Source: JBHGYD01 sp041920415
Lineage (GTDB): Bacteria > Bacillota > Bacilli > Bacillales > Anoxybacillaceae
Length of the DNA stretch: 64,000 nt
Direction of reading: 5' to 3'
Assembly: GCA_041920415.1 (NCBI GenBank)
Contig: JBHGYD010000028.1
Location: 62,001-126,000, forward strand
Positions 44,833-52,802 of the stretch are shown here, in pieces. The notes under the pieces were generated by a model. That model worked only from the letters and a program-made list of their open reading frames with translations. It made no database searches and was not told where the DNA came from. Numbering within the stretch: the first letter of the stretch is position 1; the number at the start of each line of letters is the position of its first letter. Position numbers and translations under genes: made by a program.

Positions 44833-45594
44833 TTATGAACATTTTTTTTTATCGCTGTTCGGTAGCAAATGAGCATACCAGTCAACATTCACCTTTTTGA
44901 CGGGACGTTTCATCTCTTTCCAAATAGCTGGGAGAACAGCTGTCATATAGGAACGAAATTTAATAAATGACTGTCCCGTTGTCCTCACTTGATAACGAAT
45001 TGGAACTTCTTTAACCCGAAATCCCTTTCGAACTAAGTTCAATGTCAGCACTTGCGCGTAGTTATAGTCATGGATAATTTCGGCATGTTCCATCGCTTGC
45101 CGCGAAAACGCACGCATTCCTGATTGTCCATCATAAATCCATGTTCGTAATAAAAGCGATTGAAGGAATGTAAAGAAATAGTTACCTAAACGACGATGCC
45201 ATTTCATTCCGCGAATCGTCCCAAGAAAGCGCGAACCCATTGTATAATCCGCTTCTCCGTTAAAAATTGGCGCAAGCAGGTCAGGAATTTGGTCTGCTGG
45301 ATATTCATTGTCAGCATCAATCATCACACCAATATCCGCGCCGAGCCGAATACACTCTTGCAGCCCTTGACGCACAGCCGCACCAAGCCCGCGATTTTGT
45401 CCCAGTTCGTAAATATAATCAGCTCCTGCTGCTTTCGCAACCGCAACCGTTTCATCCGTGGAACCGTCATCAATTACCAATACGTTCACTTCTACCAATG
45501 GATGAAAATGACGAGGAATGTTTTTGATTACTTCACCAATCGCCTCTTCTTCATTATGCGCGGGTAAAAATACGATGACCTTTTGTTTCTTCAT
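44833..45594 (-). CDS. GT2 glycosyltransferase, polyprenyl-phosphate type (DPM1/Alg5-like)
   Basis: 253 residues. GT-A fold with LPAHNEEEAIGEVI at the N-terminus, VLVIDDGSTDETV, LGQNRGLGAAVRQGL and DADNEYPADQIP where DPM1-like enzymes have DAD...HP. No C-terminal membrane helices. Predicted to move a sugar from a nucleotide donor to a polyprenyl phosphate on the cytoplasmic face. Start at 45594 with AGAGGG; it overlaps the preceding gene by 41 nt. Last gene of the four-gene operon. Confidence 0.87.
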   Translation of the reverse strand: MKKQKVIVFLPAHNEEEAIGEVIKNIPRHFHPLVEVNVLVIDDGSTDETVAVAKAAGADYIYELGQNRGLGAAVRQGLQECIRLGADIGVMIDADNEYPADQIPDLLAPIFNGEADYTMGSRFLGTIRGMKWHRRLGNYFFTFLQSLLLRTWIYDGQSGMRAFSRQAMEHAEIIHDYNYAQVLTLNLVRKGFRVKEVPIRYQVRTTGQSFIKFRSYMTAVLPAIWKEMKRPVKKVNVDWYAHLLPNSDKKKCS

Positions 45595-47050
45595 GTTTTT
45601 CCCTCTTTCGAATTGCATCTATTAGCACCGGTCCTCGACTATGACTTGGATAAGGAGCACCTAATAAATACGCAATTGTTGGTGCTAGCGAAACAAGACT
45701 ATGTTTTTCCTCAATCCGCTTTCCTCGTTCGATGGTTGGTCCGTACATAAAAAACGGCACATACCGTTCTCCTTCGTCAAGGTGACCATGCCCTCCAATT
45801 CCGTCTGCTTGTCCGTGGTCCGCACAGATGATTAATGTAGCGTTTTTCAGCTTCCCTTGCTCCTCAAGCCATTCCACATACTCTCGAATAAGCGCATCAG
45901 CTTCTTCGATTTTTTGAATATATTCATCATACAGCACCCCACGGCTATGACCTGTTTGGTCTGTCGCGATTAGCTGCACAACAAGCAAATCGGGATCTTG
46001 CTCTTTCATAATAAGTTTCGCGCGTTCAATAATATTACGGTCAGCGACATCGTTATGCATGACAGCTGTCACGGTTTCGACATCATCGCCCATCGAATCA
46101 ACAAGGTGAGCAATTCCTAGCAGCCGTCCCATTTTTCCCACTTTCCGTAACGAATCAAAGATGCTCTCAACTTTGATTCCCAGTTTCCATACCATATTTG
46201 ATTTAATGCCATGCTCGAATGGATACGTTCCTGTAAACATCGATGTGAAACAGACAACAGTACGCGCTGGATATACCGTTTCCATTTGCGTAAAATCTGT
46301 CCCATTTTTGCGTAACGTTTTTAAAAACGGAGCGTTCGCTTGTTCAAAGCGATCTTTGCGCATCCCGTCAATGACAATGACAATCACTTTGTCATTCAAT
46401 GCGGTCTCTGAAACAGCTACATTATTCGTATAGGTTGGAATCACTTTTGGCTTCCAGTCAAATAGTTGTTTATGCAAGATAAATGAAAACAAGAAAACGA
46501 AGCCGTAATAGATCGCAAAACTGCCAATATTCAACACATGCCAACCATTTTCTATCTGTTCATAAACATATTGCCATAACGACAACAAAAGTAAAAACTT
46601 CGGCAGTTGCTCCTGCGCGTTTCCACTTGTCGAATCGCTATTTTTCAGCACAAGTTTCCAAAAACGGGTAAAATTCCACCATGTCGTTCCGATTCGCAAA
46701 TGATAATAGAGAGTTCCCCAAAAAAACACCGTAAAGAAAAAATATAAACTAATCGATAACATAAGTAATGAAGGGTCAGCAAACTGCCAAACGATTAAAA
46801 AGACAACATAAGGAATCCATAAATAATTCCGTAAAAATAGTGGATAATCATATATATAATAGATTACGAGAAGAGGCAAAACAAATAGGAAACTAAACAA
46901 AAGCTTCTCTACATGATAAAGGTTCCATAAATCCGTAATATGATAAAGAAACATCGTACCAACGACAAAAATAGGAGTAAACGGCTTCCCCTCGTTGAGC
47001 AAATTCCAACACCTTGCTGCCACTTTTTCAAATTTTGATGCTTTTTTCAT
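45554..47050 (-). CDS. Membrane-anchored phosphodiesterase/transferase, alkaline phosphatase superfamily
   Basis: 498 residues. About six N-terminal membrane helices (25-195), then a type I phosphodiesterase domain (about 220-480). Expected metal and catalytic residues are visible: Asp228 (VIDGMR), nucleophile Thr264 (PARTVVCFTSM), Asp364 and His368 (DQTGHS), Asp411/His412 (ADHGQ) and His423 (GHGHLDEG). This layout is shared with enzymes that add or remove phospho-groups on lipids or glycans, including GPI ethanolamine-phosphate transferases. The real substrate is unknown. The ATG overlaps the preceding gene by 23 nt. Confidence 0.83.
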   Translation of the reverse strand: MKKASKFEKVAARCWNLLNEGKPFTPIFVVGTMFLYHITDLWNLYHVEKLLFSFLFVLPLLVIYYIYDYPLFLRNYLWIPYVVFLIVWQFADPSLLMLSISLYFFFTVFFWGTLYYHLRIGTTWWNFTRFWKLVLKNSDSTSGNAQEQLPKFLLLLSLWQYVYEQIENGWHVLNIGSFAIYYGFVFLFSFILHKQLFDWKPKVIPTYTNNVAVSETALNDKVIVIVIDGMRKDRFEQANAPFLKTLRKNGTDFTQMETVYPARTVVCFTSMFTGTYPFEHGIKSNMVWKLGIKVESIFDSLRKVGKMGRLLGIAHLVDSMGDDVETVTAVMHNDVADRNIIERAKLIMKEQDPDLLVVQLIATDQTGHSRGVLYDEYIQKIEEADALIREYVEWLEEQGKLKNATLIICADHGQADGIGGHGHLDEGERYVPFFMYGPTIERGKRIEEKHSLVSLAPTIAYLLGAPYPSHSRGPVLIDAIRKREKHEETKGHRIFTRA

Positions 47051-47981
47051 TGTTTCCCACTTCCTTCTTTTTCAACCATGAGCGTACCATCCAAATATCT
47101 CTAGGTGATTTTAGGAAAAGAACGATTCCAACTATATAGGAAAATATAAATTTAAAAGCATGGGTGAGAAGCGCTGCCGTATACGCTTGATCCCATATCG
47201 GCACGAGCCTTGTAATCGCAAAAGCCATAACCGCTTCATACGTTGCTAAACCGCCTGGTGCCATTTGAAACACTTGCCCAGAAACAGTCACGCTATTTAC
47301 CCATACCGATTGAAAGATAGACAATGACATTCCTAGAACTTTAGAAATTTCGTATATCATAATCGCTTCACAAAGCCAACTTAGAGCAACAACCCCAAAA
47401 ATACACAAACCAAGACGTCCTGTTACGACTTTCATAAACATATGCACATGTTTATAAATAAACGTTGAGTTCCATTTTCTTAAAACGATTGCCGCAATCC
47501 CACCTACCCCCAAGAGAATAAGAAAACTATCATGAAATAGAATTTGTTTCAAGTAAACGTAAGCACCACATGCGGAAAAAAGAAACAAGATCAACATATC
47601 AAGTATGCGCATGACGGCAACGGAGTGAACAGATTCATCAATAGAAATTTCTTTTTGTTTTGCCAATATGGCGATACGAACGATATCTCCCACTTTTACA
47701 GGGACAAGATGGTTAATAAACAAGCTCATCAATAGCCCTTTTAGATAGACAGTTAGCGGAATGTTTTTTCCCACATACCATTTCCATGCTAATGCTCTTA
47801 ACCAAAAAGAAGCACCATAAATGGCGAACATGATTGCCAATTTGTCTGGATTATTTGTCATCATTCGAAAATGGGAGAGGAACATGTGTCCTTCAAAATA
47901 ACGATAGGTCAACAAAACAAATACAACGACAAACCCAATACTAATCAATCTTATTGCTAGTTTCGCATGATTACGTTTCAT
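47028..47981 (-). CDS. Flippase-like membrane protein (UPF0104 / LPG-synthase TM-domain family)
   Basis: 317 residues with about eight membrane helices. Motifs RALAWKWYVG, FINHLVPVKVGDIVRIAIL and APGGLATYEAVMAF are typical of the UPF0104/AglD-like family, which lacks the MprF synthase domain and is often linked to glycolipid synthesis. A lipid-linked sugar transporter or synthase role is inference. The ATG overlaps the epimerase stop. Confidence 0.83.
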   Translation of the reverse strand: MKRNHAKLAIRLISIGFVVVFVLLTYRYFEGHMFLSHFRMMTNNPDKLAIMFAIYGASFWLRALAWKWYVGKNIPLTVYLKGLLMSLFINHLVPVKVGDIVRIAILAKQKEISIDESVHSVAVMRILDMLILFLFSACGAYVYLKQILFHDSFLILLGVGGIAAIVLRKWNSTFIYKHVHMFMKVVTGRLGLCIFGVVALSWLCEAIMIYEISKVLGMSLSIFQSVWVNSVTVSGQVFQMAPGGLATYEAVMAFAITRLVPIWDQAYTAALLTHAFKFIFSYIVGIVLFLKSPRDIWMVRSWLKKKEVGNNEKSIKI

Positions 47982-48915
47982 ATGTTTTAGCCCACTCAAT
48001 TGTTTTCGCTAATCCTTCTTTAAAAGATATGGTCGGCTCGTATCCAAACGATTGTTTCGCTTTTGTAATATCAGCCCATGTCATTTTCACATCACCGGCA
48101 CGCTCCGGAGCATGTCGCACTTTCATATTAGGGAAATATTCTTGCAACGTGCATAACAGCTCTTCCATTGTAACCGGGCGCCCTGAGCCTAAATTAAAAA
48201 CATCGTTGCTTCCCTCACGATGTAAAGCAGCTATCATTCCAGCAACGATATCATCGATAAACGTATAGTCTCTTGCCGTTTGCGTTCCGTATACAACAAT
48301 CTCTTCGCCATGTAATAATTGACAAATAAATTTACTAATCGCCATGTCCGGACGTCCCCATGGACCATAAACAGTAAAATAACGAAAGATTGTCAATTGA
48401 TAGCCAAACAAATTCGCATAAGCATGACAAAATGACTCGGCACCATATTTTGCTGCCGCATATGGGGAAATGACATTTCCCGTCGCCATCTCTTCCTTCA
48501 GCGGCATACTTCCTTGATTGCCATACACAGAAGATGATGAAGCGAACAATACATGTTTGACACCTGCTTCGCCCGCTGCTTTTAATACATTAATCGTCGC
48601 TTTTATATCGTAATCAACATACTCTAGTGGCTGAAGCAATGAATTCGGAACGCCAGGCAAAGCCGCCAAATGATACACACAATCAGGTTGTTGCTGGCGA
48701 AATAGAGCGATTGTTTTGTCGACATCAAGTAAATCCGTTTCATACACCGTCACGGTATGACCTGCTGTGAGTTCACGAAATTGCCGGCGTTTGCGCTCGA
48801 TAGAATAGTAAGGATGAAAATTATCAACGACAATAATTTCATGATGAAGCGAAAGCAATTTTGCTGCAAGATGGCTGCCAATAAATCCTGCCCCACCTGT
48901 AATCAAAATTTTCAA
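47971..48915 (-). CDS. NAD-dependent nucleotide-sugar epimerase/dehydratase (GalE-like SDR)
   Basis: 314 residues, extended SDR. NAD motif TGGAGFIGSHLA (about 6-17), YHLAA, active-site Ser-Tyr-Lys with YAAAK, and RYFTVYGPWGRPDMA, close to UDP-glucose or UDP-glucuronate 4-epimerases. The exact sugar cannot be read. The likely start is TTG at 48915 (GAGGTGG 5 nt upstream); a GTG three codons earlier is inside that site. First gene of the glycan operon. Confidence 0.88.
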   Translation of the reverse strand: MKILITGGAGFIGSHLAAKLLSLHHEIIVVDNFHPYYSIERKRRQFRELTAGHTVTVYETDLLDVDKTIALFRQQQPDCVYHLAALPGVPNSLLQPLEYVDYDIKATINVLKAAGEAGVKHVLFASSSSVYGNQGSMPLKEEMATGNVISPYAAAKYGAESFCHAYANLFGYQLTIFRYFTVYGPWGRPDMAISKFICQLLHGEEIVVYGTQTARDYTFIDDIVAGMIAALHREGSNDVFNLGSGRPVTMEELLCTLQEYFPNMKVRHAPERAGDVKMTWADITKAKQSFGYEPTISFKEGLAKTIEWAKTYET

Positions 48916-49012
48916 TGGATCCACCTCGGCTGTTGTTCATTCCTACTAATATTATCATAAGAAGGCTACGAAGCATAAACGCAAAAGCCTACCATTTTCC
49001 AATCTCCAAATG

Positions 49013-49044
49013 CAAAAAACCTTGTTCGGTGACAAGGTTTTTTG
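49013..49044. terminator. Terminator of the Fur-controlled lipoprotein gene
   Basis: Stem AACCTTGT / ACAAGGTT with six-base A and T flanks on each side, 10 bp after the lipoprotein stop. Confidence 0.9.
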
Positions 49045-49053
49045 CTCATATCA

Positions 49054-50244
49054 TTATTTTGCTTTTTCAATAACTGTATTCAATGTCATTCGAAGTTGCG
49101 AAAGAAGTGCTTCTCCTTCTTCTTTCTTTTTCATTTTTGCTGCTTCTAAATATTTTTGCGCTTGATTGTTTAATGTTGTATACGCTTGCTCACCTAGTAA
49201 TGTTTTCATATCATTCCCCATCATGTCGATAAAGAGTGCTCCTTCGATCGCTGTAACAGCGGATTCATCTTTTCCCCAATTTTCTTCGCTTTCTTCATAC
49301 TCGTGTAACGCTACTTTGGCTAATCCGCGCACAAACGCTTTGTTTATCGCTGTTGGATCTAACGTTTTTACATCTGTTTGTAAATCAAATTGTTTTAAGA
49401 TGTAATCAGCTTCTTCCGCTGCATGTTTTTTCATATACGGATAAAGCGATTGATAAAACGCCCAACCTTCTGCTTGCTCTACTTTCGCTTCTTTTTCATC
49501 TTCTTTCGCCTCATTCGCTGCTTTTGTTGCATAGCCGTTTGGAAGTGCGCCTGTCGCTAAATAAAATGTCTTCATGAACGTTTTATCAACTACCTGTTTG
49601 CCAAGTAAAAACGCTAATTGATCTCCTTTTTCCACCGCGCTTTCAATATCAGTGAATGCACCTGCAATCGTGTCCACTAAATTTGTGCCGTAAGCGGCAT
49701 CGCGTTTTTCCACTGTTGGCTGTAAAATTTCATAAAATTCTTTTGCCTCTTCAATTTCCTCTTTTGCTTTTTCTTTATTTGTCCAGTTTTCTTCGATTTC
49801 AGCAAATTCATGTTTGATAGTTGTATAGAATACTTTTTGCATTAATTTATCAAAAATTTGTTTGACGACCATTGGTTCAAGTGAACCGTCTTTTCCAGCT
49901 GCTAACGCTGTTGTAATATGCTGATCAATCGTATCTTGAAACTCTTCGTCACGCTTTTGCACAAGCAATTGTAATTTCGTTTTATAAATATTGGTTACTT
50001 TATCAAAATCTACTTTTTGACCGTCTTTTGCTTTTTCTAATTCTGTCACGGCTTCTTTAAATGCTTCCCCGTAATTTATTTCTTCTGCTTTTTCCGCCTC
50101 TTCCCCTTTTTCTTCTTTCTGATTATTGGTTACTTGTTCTTTTTCTTCTGTCTTCTTTGTCGCAGTTTCTTCGCTATTCGAGCACCCGCCCATCACAATC
50201 GCAAACGCAGCGAAAGCAGCGAGCAATTTCCATTTTATCGACAT
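49054..50244 (-). CDS. Fur-controlled helical lipoprotein with a duplicated HE[FY]xExEENW motif
   Basis: 396 residues. Lipoprotein signal with Cys21 (VMGGCSN), a Lys/Glu-rich spacer (25-55), then an all-helical protein. Residues 135-200 (KVFYTTIKHEFAEIEENW...AKEFYEILQP) align with residues 97-165 of the FTR1 partner at 43883-44641. A shorter second copy is at 308-340 (LHEYEESEENW). The His and Glu-rich motif at 145-154 and 314-323 could bind a metal; this is inference. Not a recognised family. Two Fur-like boxes precede it. Confidence 0.8.
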   Translation of the reverse strand: MSIKWKLLAAFAAFAIVMGGCSNSEETATKKTEEKEQVTNNQKEEKGEEAEKAEEINYGEAFKEAVTELEKAKDGQKVDFDKVTNIYKTKLQLLVQKRDEEFQDTIDQHITTALAAGKDGSLEPMVVKQIFDKLMQKVFYTTIKHEFAEIEENWTNKEKAKEEIEEAKEFYEILQPTVEKRDAAYGTNLVDTIAGAFTDIESAVEKGDQLAFLLGKQVVDKTFMKTFYLATGALPNGYATKAANEAKEDEKEAKVEQAEGWAFYQSLYPYMKKHAAEEADYILKQFDLQTDVKTLDPTAINKAFVRGLAKVALHEYEESEENWGKDESAVTAIEGALFIDMMGNDMKTLLGEQAYTTLNNQAQKYLEAAKMKKKEEGEALLSQLRMTLNTVIEKAK

Positions 50245-50274
50245 ATTTGTACTTCCCCCAGTTATGTATACAAT

Positions 50275-50289
50275 TGATAATGGTTTTCA
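50275..50289. promoter_or_regulatory. Second Fur-like box before the lipoprotein gene
   Basis: TGATAATGGTTTTCA matches the 15-bp Fur box at 13 positions and lies just downstream of the promoter. Confidence 0.6.
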
Positions 50290-50301
50290 TTCACACGTTT
50301 G

Positions 50302-50331
50302 ATTATAATAGAGAATGATTATCAACGTCAA
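50302..50331 (-). promoter_or_regulatory. Fur-controlled promoter of the lipoprotein gene
   Basis: Minus strand TTGACG (50331-50326), 18 bp, TATAAT (50307-50302). A Fur-like box (13 of 15, AGAGAATGATTATCA on plus, 50310-50324) lies between the -35 and -10. Confidence 0.85.
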
Positions 50332-50343
50332 TATATTTTTCAT

Positions 50344-50378
50344 AAAAAAACGACTTGACATCTGTCAAGTCGTTTTTT
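50344..50378. terminator. Terminator of trxA
   Basis: Perfect 16-bp stem AAAAAACGACTTGACA / TGTCAAGTCGTTTTTT with a 2-nt loop, just after trxA. Confidence 0.92.
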
Positions 50379-50385
50379 ATAGAAA

Positions 50386-50700
50386 TTAAACATGTTTTTG
50401 CAACAATTGAACAAGAGCTTCTTTTGGCTGGTAGCCGATTACTTTATCTACAACTTCGCCGTTTTTAAATACAAAAAGCGTCGGAATGCTCATTACGCCG
50501 TATTTTGCCGCAGTTTCTTGGTTTTCATCAACATTCACTTTCACGATTTTTACTTTATCTCCCATTTCTTGATCTACTTCCTCTAAAACAGGAGCGATCA
50601 TTCGGCAAGGTCCGCACCAAGGAGCCCAAAAGTCGACTACTACAACTCCTTCGCTTGTTTCTGTCGTAAATGTTTGATCAGTCGCATTTACAATTGCCAT
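50386..50700 (-). CDS. trxA: Thioredoxin
   Basis: 104 residues, the B. subtilis TrxA length. Active site WCGPC (Cys29, Cys32), cis-Pro in MSIPTLFVFKNG. General disulfide reductant of the cytoplasm. The start MAIVNATDQ at 50700 follows AGGAGGA; a longer frame upstream crosses the promoter. Confidence 0.97.
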   Translation of the reverse strand: MAIVNATDQTFTTETSEGVVVVDFWAPWCGPCRMIAPVLEEVDQEMGDKVKIVKVNVDENQETAAKYGVMSIPTLFVFKNGEVVDKVIGYQPKEALVQLLQKHV

Positions 50701-50741
50701 TTGTCCATTCCTCCTATTTATGACTATTTGCATGTAAGCAA

Positions 50742-50750
50742 AGTATATCA
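50742..50750 (-). promoter_or_regulatory. Probable trxA promoter (extended -10)
   Basis: Minus strand TGATATACT: an extended -10 about 42 bp before the trxA start. The -35 is poor. Confidence 0.5.
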
Positions 50751-50823
50751 TTTAATTTATACAGACGCTAATTTTTTGCTTCAATTCTAATATTCACCTT
50801 GACCAGATAATTATACTTAACAA

Positions 50824-50859
50824 GAAAACGAGCAAAGCTGTATTTGCTTTACTCGTTTT
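50824..50859. terminator. Terminator of the etf operon
   Basis: Stem GAAAACGAG-AAAGC with its complement, followed by TTTTCTTG on the minus strand, after etfA. Confidence 0.75.
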
Positions 50860-50869
50860 CCTTGCATCA

Positions 50870-51847
50870 TTATGAATGTACTTTCAATTTTTTAAATTCT
50901 TCCGTTAACAGTGGTACAACTTCAAATAAGTCACCGACAATACCGTAATCAGCCACTTTGAAAATGTTGGCTTCTGGGTCTTTATTGATCGCCACGATGA
51001 CTTTTGAGTTGGACATGCCTGCTAGATGTTGAATCGCTCCTGAAATGCCGCAAGCGATATAAAGGTCAGGGGTCACGACTTTTCCCGTTTGACCAATTTG
51101 TAATGAGTAGTCGCAATAGCCAGCATCGCACGCGCCGCGTGAAGCTCCTACCGCACCGCCTAACACTGCCGCTAATTCTTGAAGCGGTTTGAATCCTTCA
51201 GCACTCTTTACCCCGCGACCGCCAGCAACGATGACTTTTGCTTCTGATAAATCGACACCTTCTGCTGTTTTACGAACGATTTCTTTTACAATTGTACGCA
51301 AGTCTTTAATGTCAACGGAAACGTTCGTCACATTTCCGGAACGTGCTTCATCGCGCTCAAGAGCTGGAATGTTATTTGGACGAACCGTGACAAAGATCAT
51401 ACCGTCTGTGACGATTTTCTTTTCAAACGCTTTCCCAGAATAAATCGGACGCGTGAATACAAGATTTCCACCTGCTTCCTCTACCGCAACGACATCAGAA
51501 ACAAGTCCAGAGTTTAATTTCGTCGCAATTTTTGGAGATAAATCTTTTCCTAACGCCGTATGTCCAAATACGATTCCTTCTGGTTTTTCTGCGTCAATGA
51601 CAGCCATTAACGCTTGACTATAGCCGTCAGGCGTATACGTTTTTAACTTGTCGCTTTCCACTACAACAACGCGATCAGCCCCATAGTAAATCAGTTCGTT
51701 TGCGTAAGATTGCACGCTTTCTCCTACTAATACAGCGACGACTTCGCCACCTTGAGCGATTGCTTTCGCTGCTGCAATGGCTTCAAACGATACGTTTCTT
51801 AACGATCCATCGCGAATTTCCGCTAATGAAATCACTTTTCGAGTCAT
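50870..51847 (-). CDS. etfA: Electron transfer flavoprotein alpha subunit
   Basis: 325 residues. C-terminal FAD domain (about 200-315) with GGRGVKSAEGF, LGGAVGASRGACDAGY and QIGQTGKVVTPDLYIACGISGAIQH. Pairs with EtfB to carry electrons from acyl-CoA dehydrogenases to the quinone pool. GGGGGG precedes the ATG. Confidence 0.97.
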   Translation of the reverse strand: MTRKVISLAEIRDGSLRNVSFEAIAAAKAIAQGGEVVAVLVGESVQSYANELIYYGADRVVVVESDKLKTYTPDGYSQALMAVIDAEKPEGIVFGHTALGKDLSPKIATKLNSGLVSDVVAVEEAGGNLVFTRPIYSGKAFEKKIVTDGMIFVTVRPNNIPALERDEARSGNVTNVSVDIKDLRTIVKEIVRKTAEGVDLSEAKVIVAGGRGVKSAEGFKPLQELAAVLGGAVGASRGACDAGYCDYSLQIGQTGKVVTPDLYIACGISGAIQHLAGMSNSKVIVAINKDPEANIFKVADYGIVGDLFEVVPLLTEEFKKLKVHS

Positions 51848-51899
51848 GTTCCGTCCCCCCGTATGTGAAAATAAACTGTTTGTTTTCTATTCTATACCG

Positions 51900-52673
51900 T
51901 TAAACGACTTTTGCTTCTGTACGTAAAAGAGTAACGAGTTCTTTCACTTGATCGGCTAGCTCTCCTTGAAGGATTTTTCCAGCCTCTTTTTTTGGCGGTA
52001 AGAAAATTTCGATTGTTTTTGTTTTTGCCTCTACATCCTCTTCTTCTAAATCTAAATCGTCTAATTCTAACTCCTCAAGCGGTTTCTTTTTCGCCTTCAT
52101 AATGCCCGGCAAAGAAGGATAACGCGGTTCATTTAACCCTTGTTGTGCCGTTACTAGTAATGGAAGAGAAGCTTCGATAATTTCTTCGTCTCCTTCCACA
52201 TCACGAACAATCGTCACGTTTCCGCCATCAATATCAAGCTTCGTAATCGTTGTAACATAAGGGATGCCAAGCATTTCAGCAACACGTGGACCAACTTGAC
52301 CAGAACCTCCGTCAATCGCCACATTCCCTGCTAAAATTAAATCCGGCTGCTTATCTTTTAAGTATTCAGCAATGATTTTCGCGGTTGTATATTGATCTTG
52401 TTCTTCTACGTCATCTTCGACATTGATCAACACCGCTTTATCGCATCCCATCGCTAACGCAGTGCGCAATTCTTTTTCTGCATCTTCATTTCCTACAGTG
52501 ACCACCGTAATTTCCCCGCCAAGTTTGTCGCGAACTTGAATCGCTTCTTCAATCGCATATTCATCGTATGGATTAATAATAAACTCAGCGCCCTCTTCAT
52601 TGACTTTTCCGTTGTTAATGACAATTTTTTCTTCTGTATCAAATGTGCGCTTCATTAAGACGAAAATGTTCAT
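51900..52673 (-). CDS. etfB: Electron transfer flavoprotein beta subunit
   Basis: 257 residues. Binds AMP structurally; the signature NPYDEYAIEEAIQ and VAIDGGSGQVGPRVAE are present, and the recognition-loop region is in LLVTAQQGLNEPRYPSLPGIMKAKKK. Start follows GAGGAGGGG. Upstream of etfA with a 52-bp gap. Confidence 0.97.
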   Translation of the reverse strand: MNIFVLMKRTFDTEEKIVINNGKVNEEGAEFIINPYDEYAIEEAIQVRDKLGGEITVVTVGNEDAEKELRTALAMGCDKAVLINVEDDVEEQDQYTTAKIIAEYLKDKQPDLILAGNVAIDGGSGQVGPRVAEMLGIPYVTTITKLDIDGGNVTIVRDVEGDEEIIEASLPLLVTAQQGLNEPRYPSLPGIMKAKKKPLEELELDDLDLEEEDVEAKTKTIEIFLPPKKEAGKILQGELADQVKELVTLLRTEAKVV

Positions 52674-52802
52674 TGAAACCCCTCCTCGTGTTTATCAAAC
52701 ATTTGTTCAGTTTTAAATATTCTGTTAATTAAGAGCGGATTGAACTCCCCATCACTTACTATCAAAGATGTACCACAATTGCTAAAGCGGGGGATGATAA
52801 AA

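Noticed and set aside
49353..50318. Leu-rich plus-strand frames opposite the lipoprotein gene
   Set aside because: Same cause: antisense of a Glu/Lys-rich protein, without ribosome sites.
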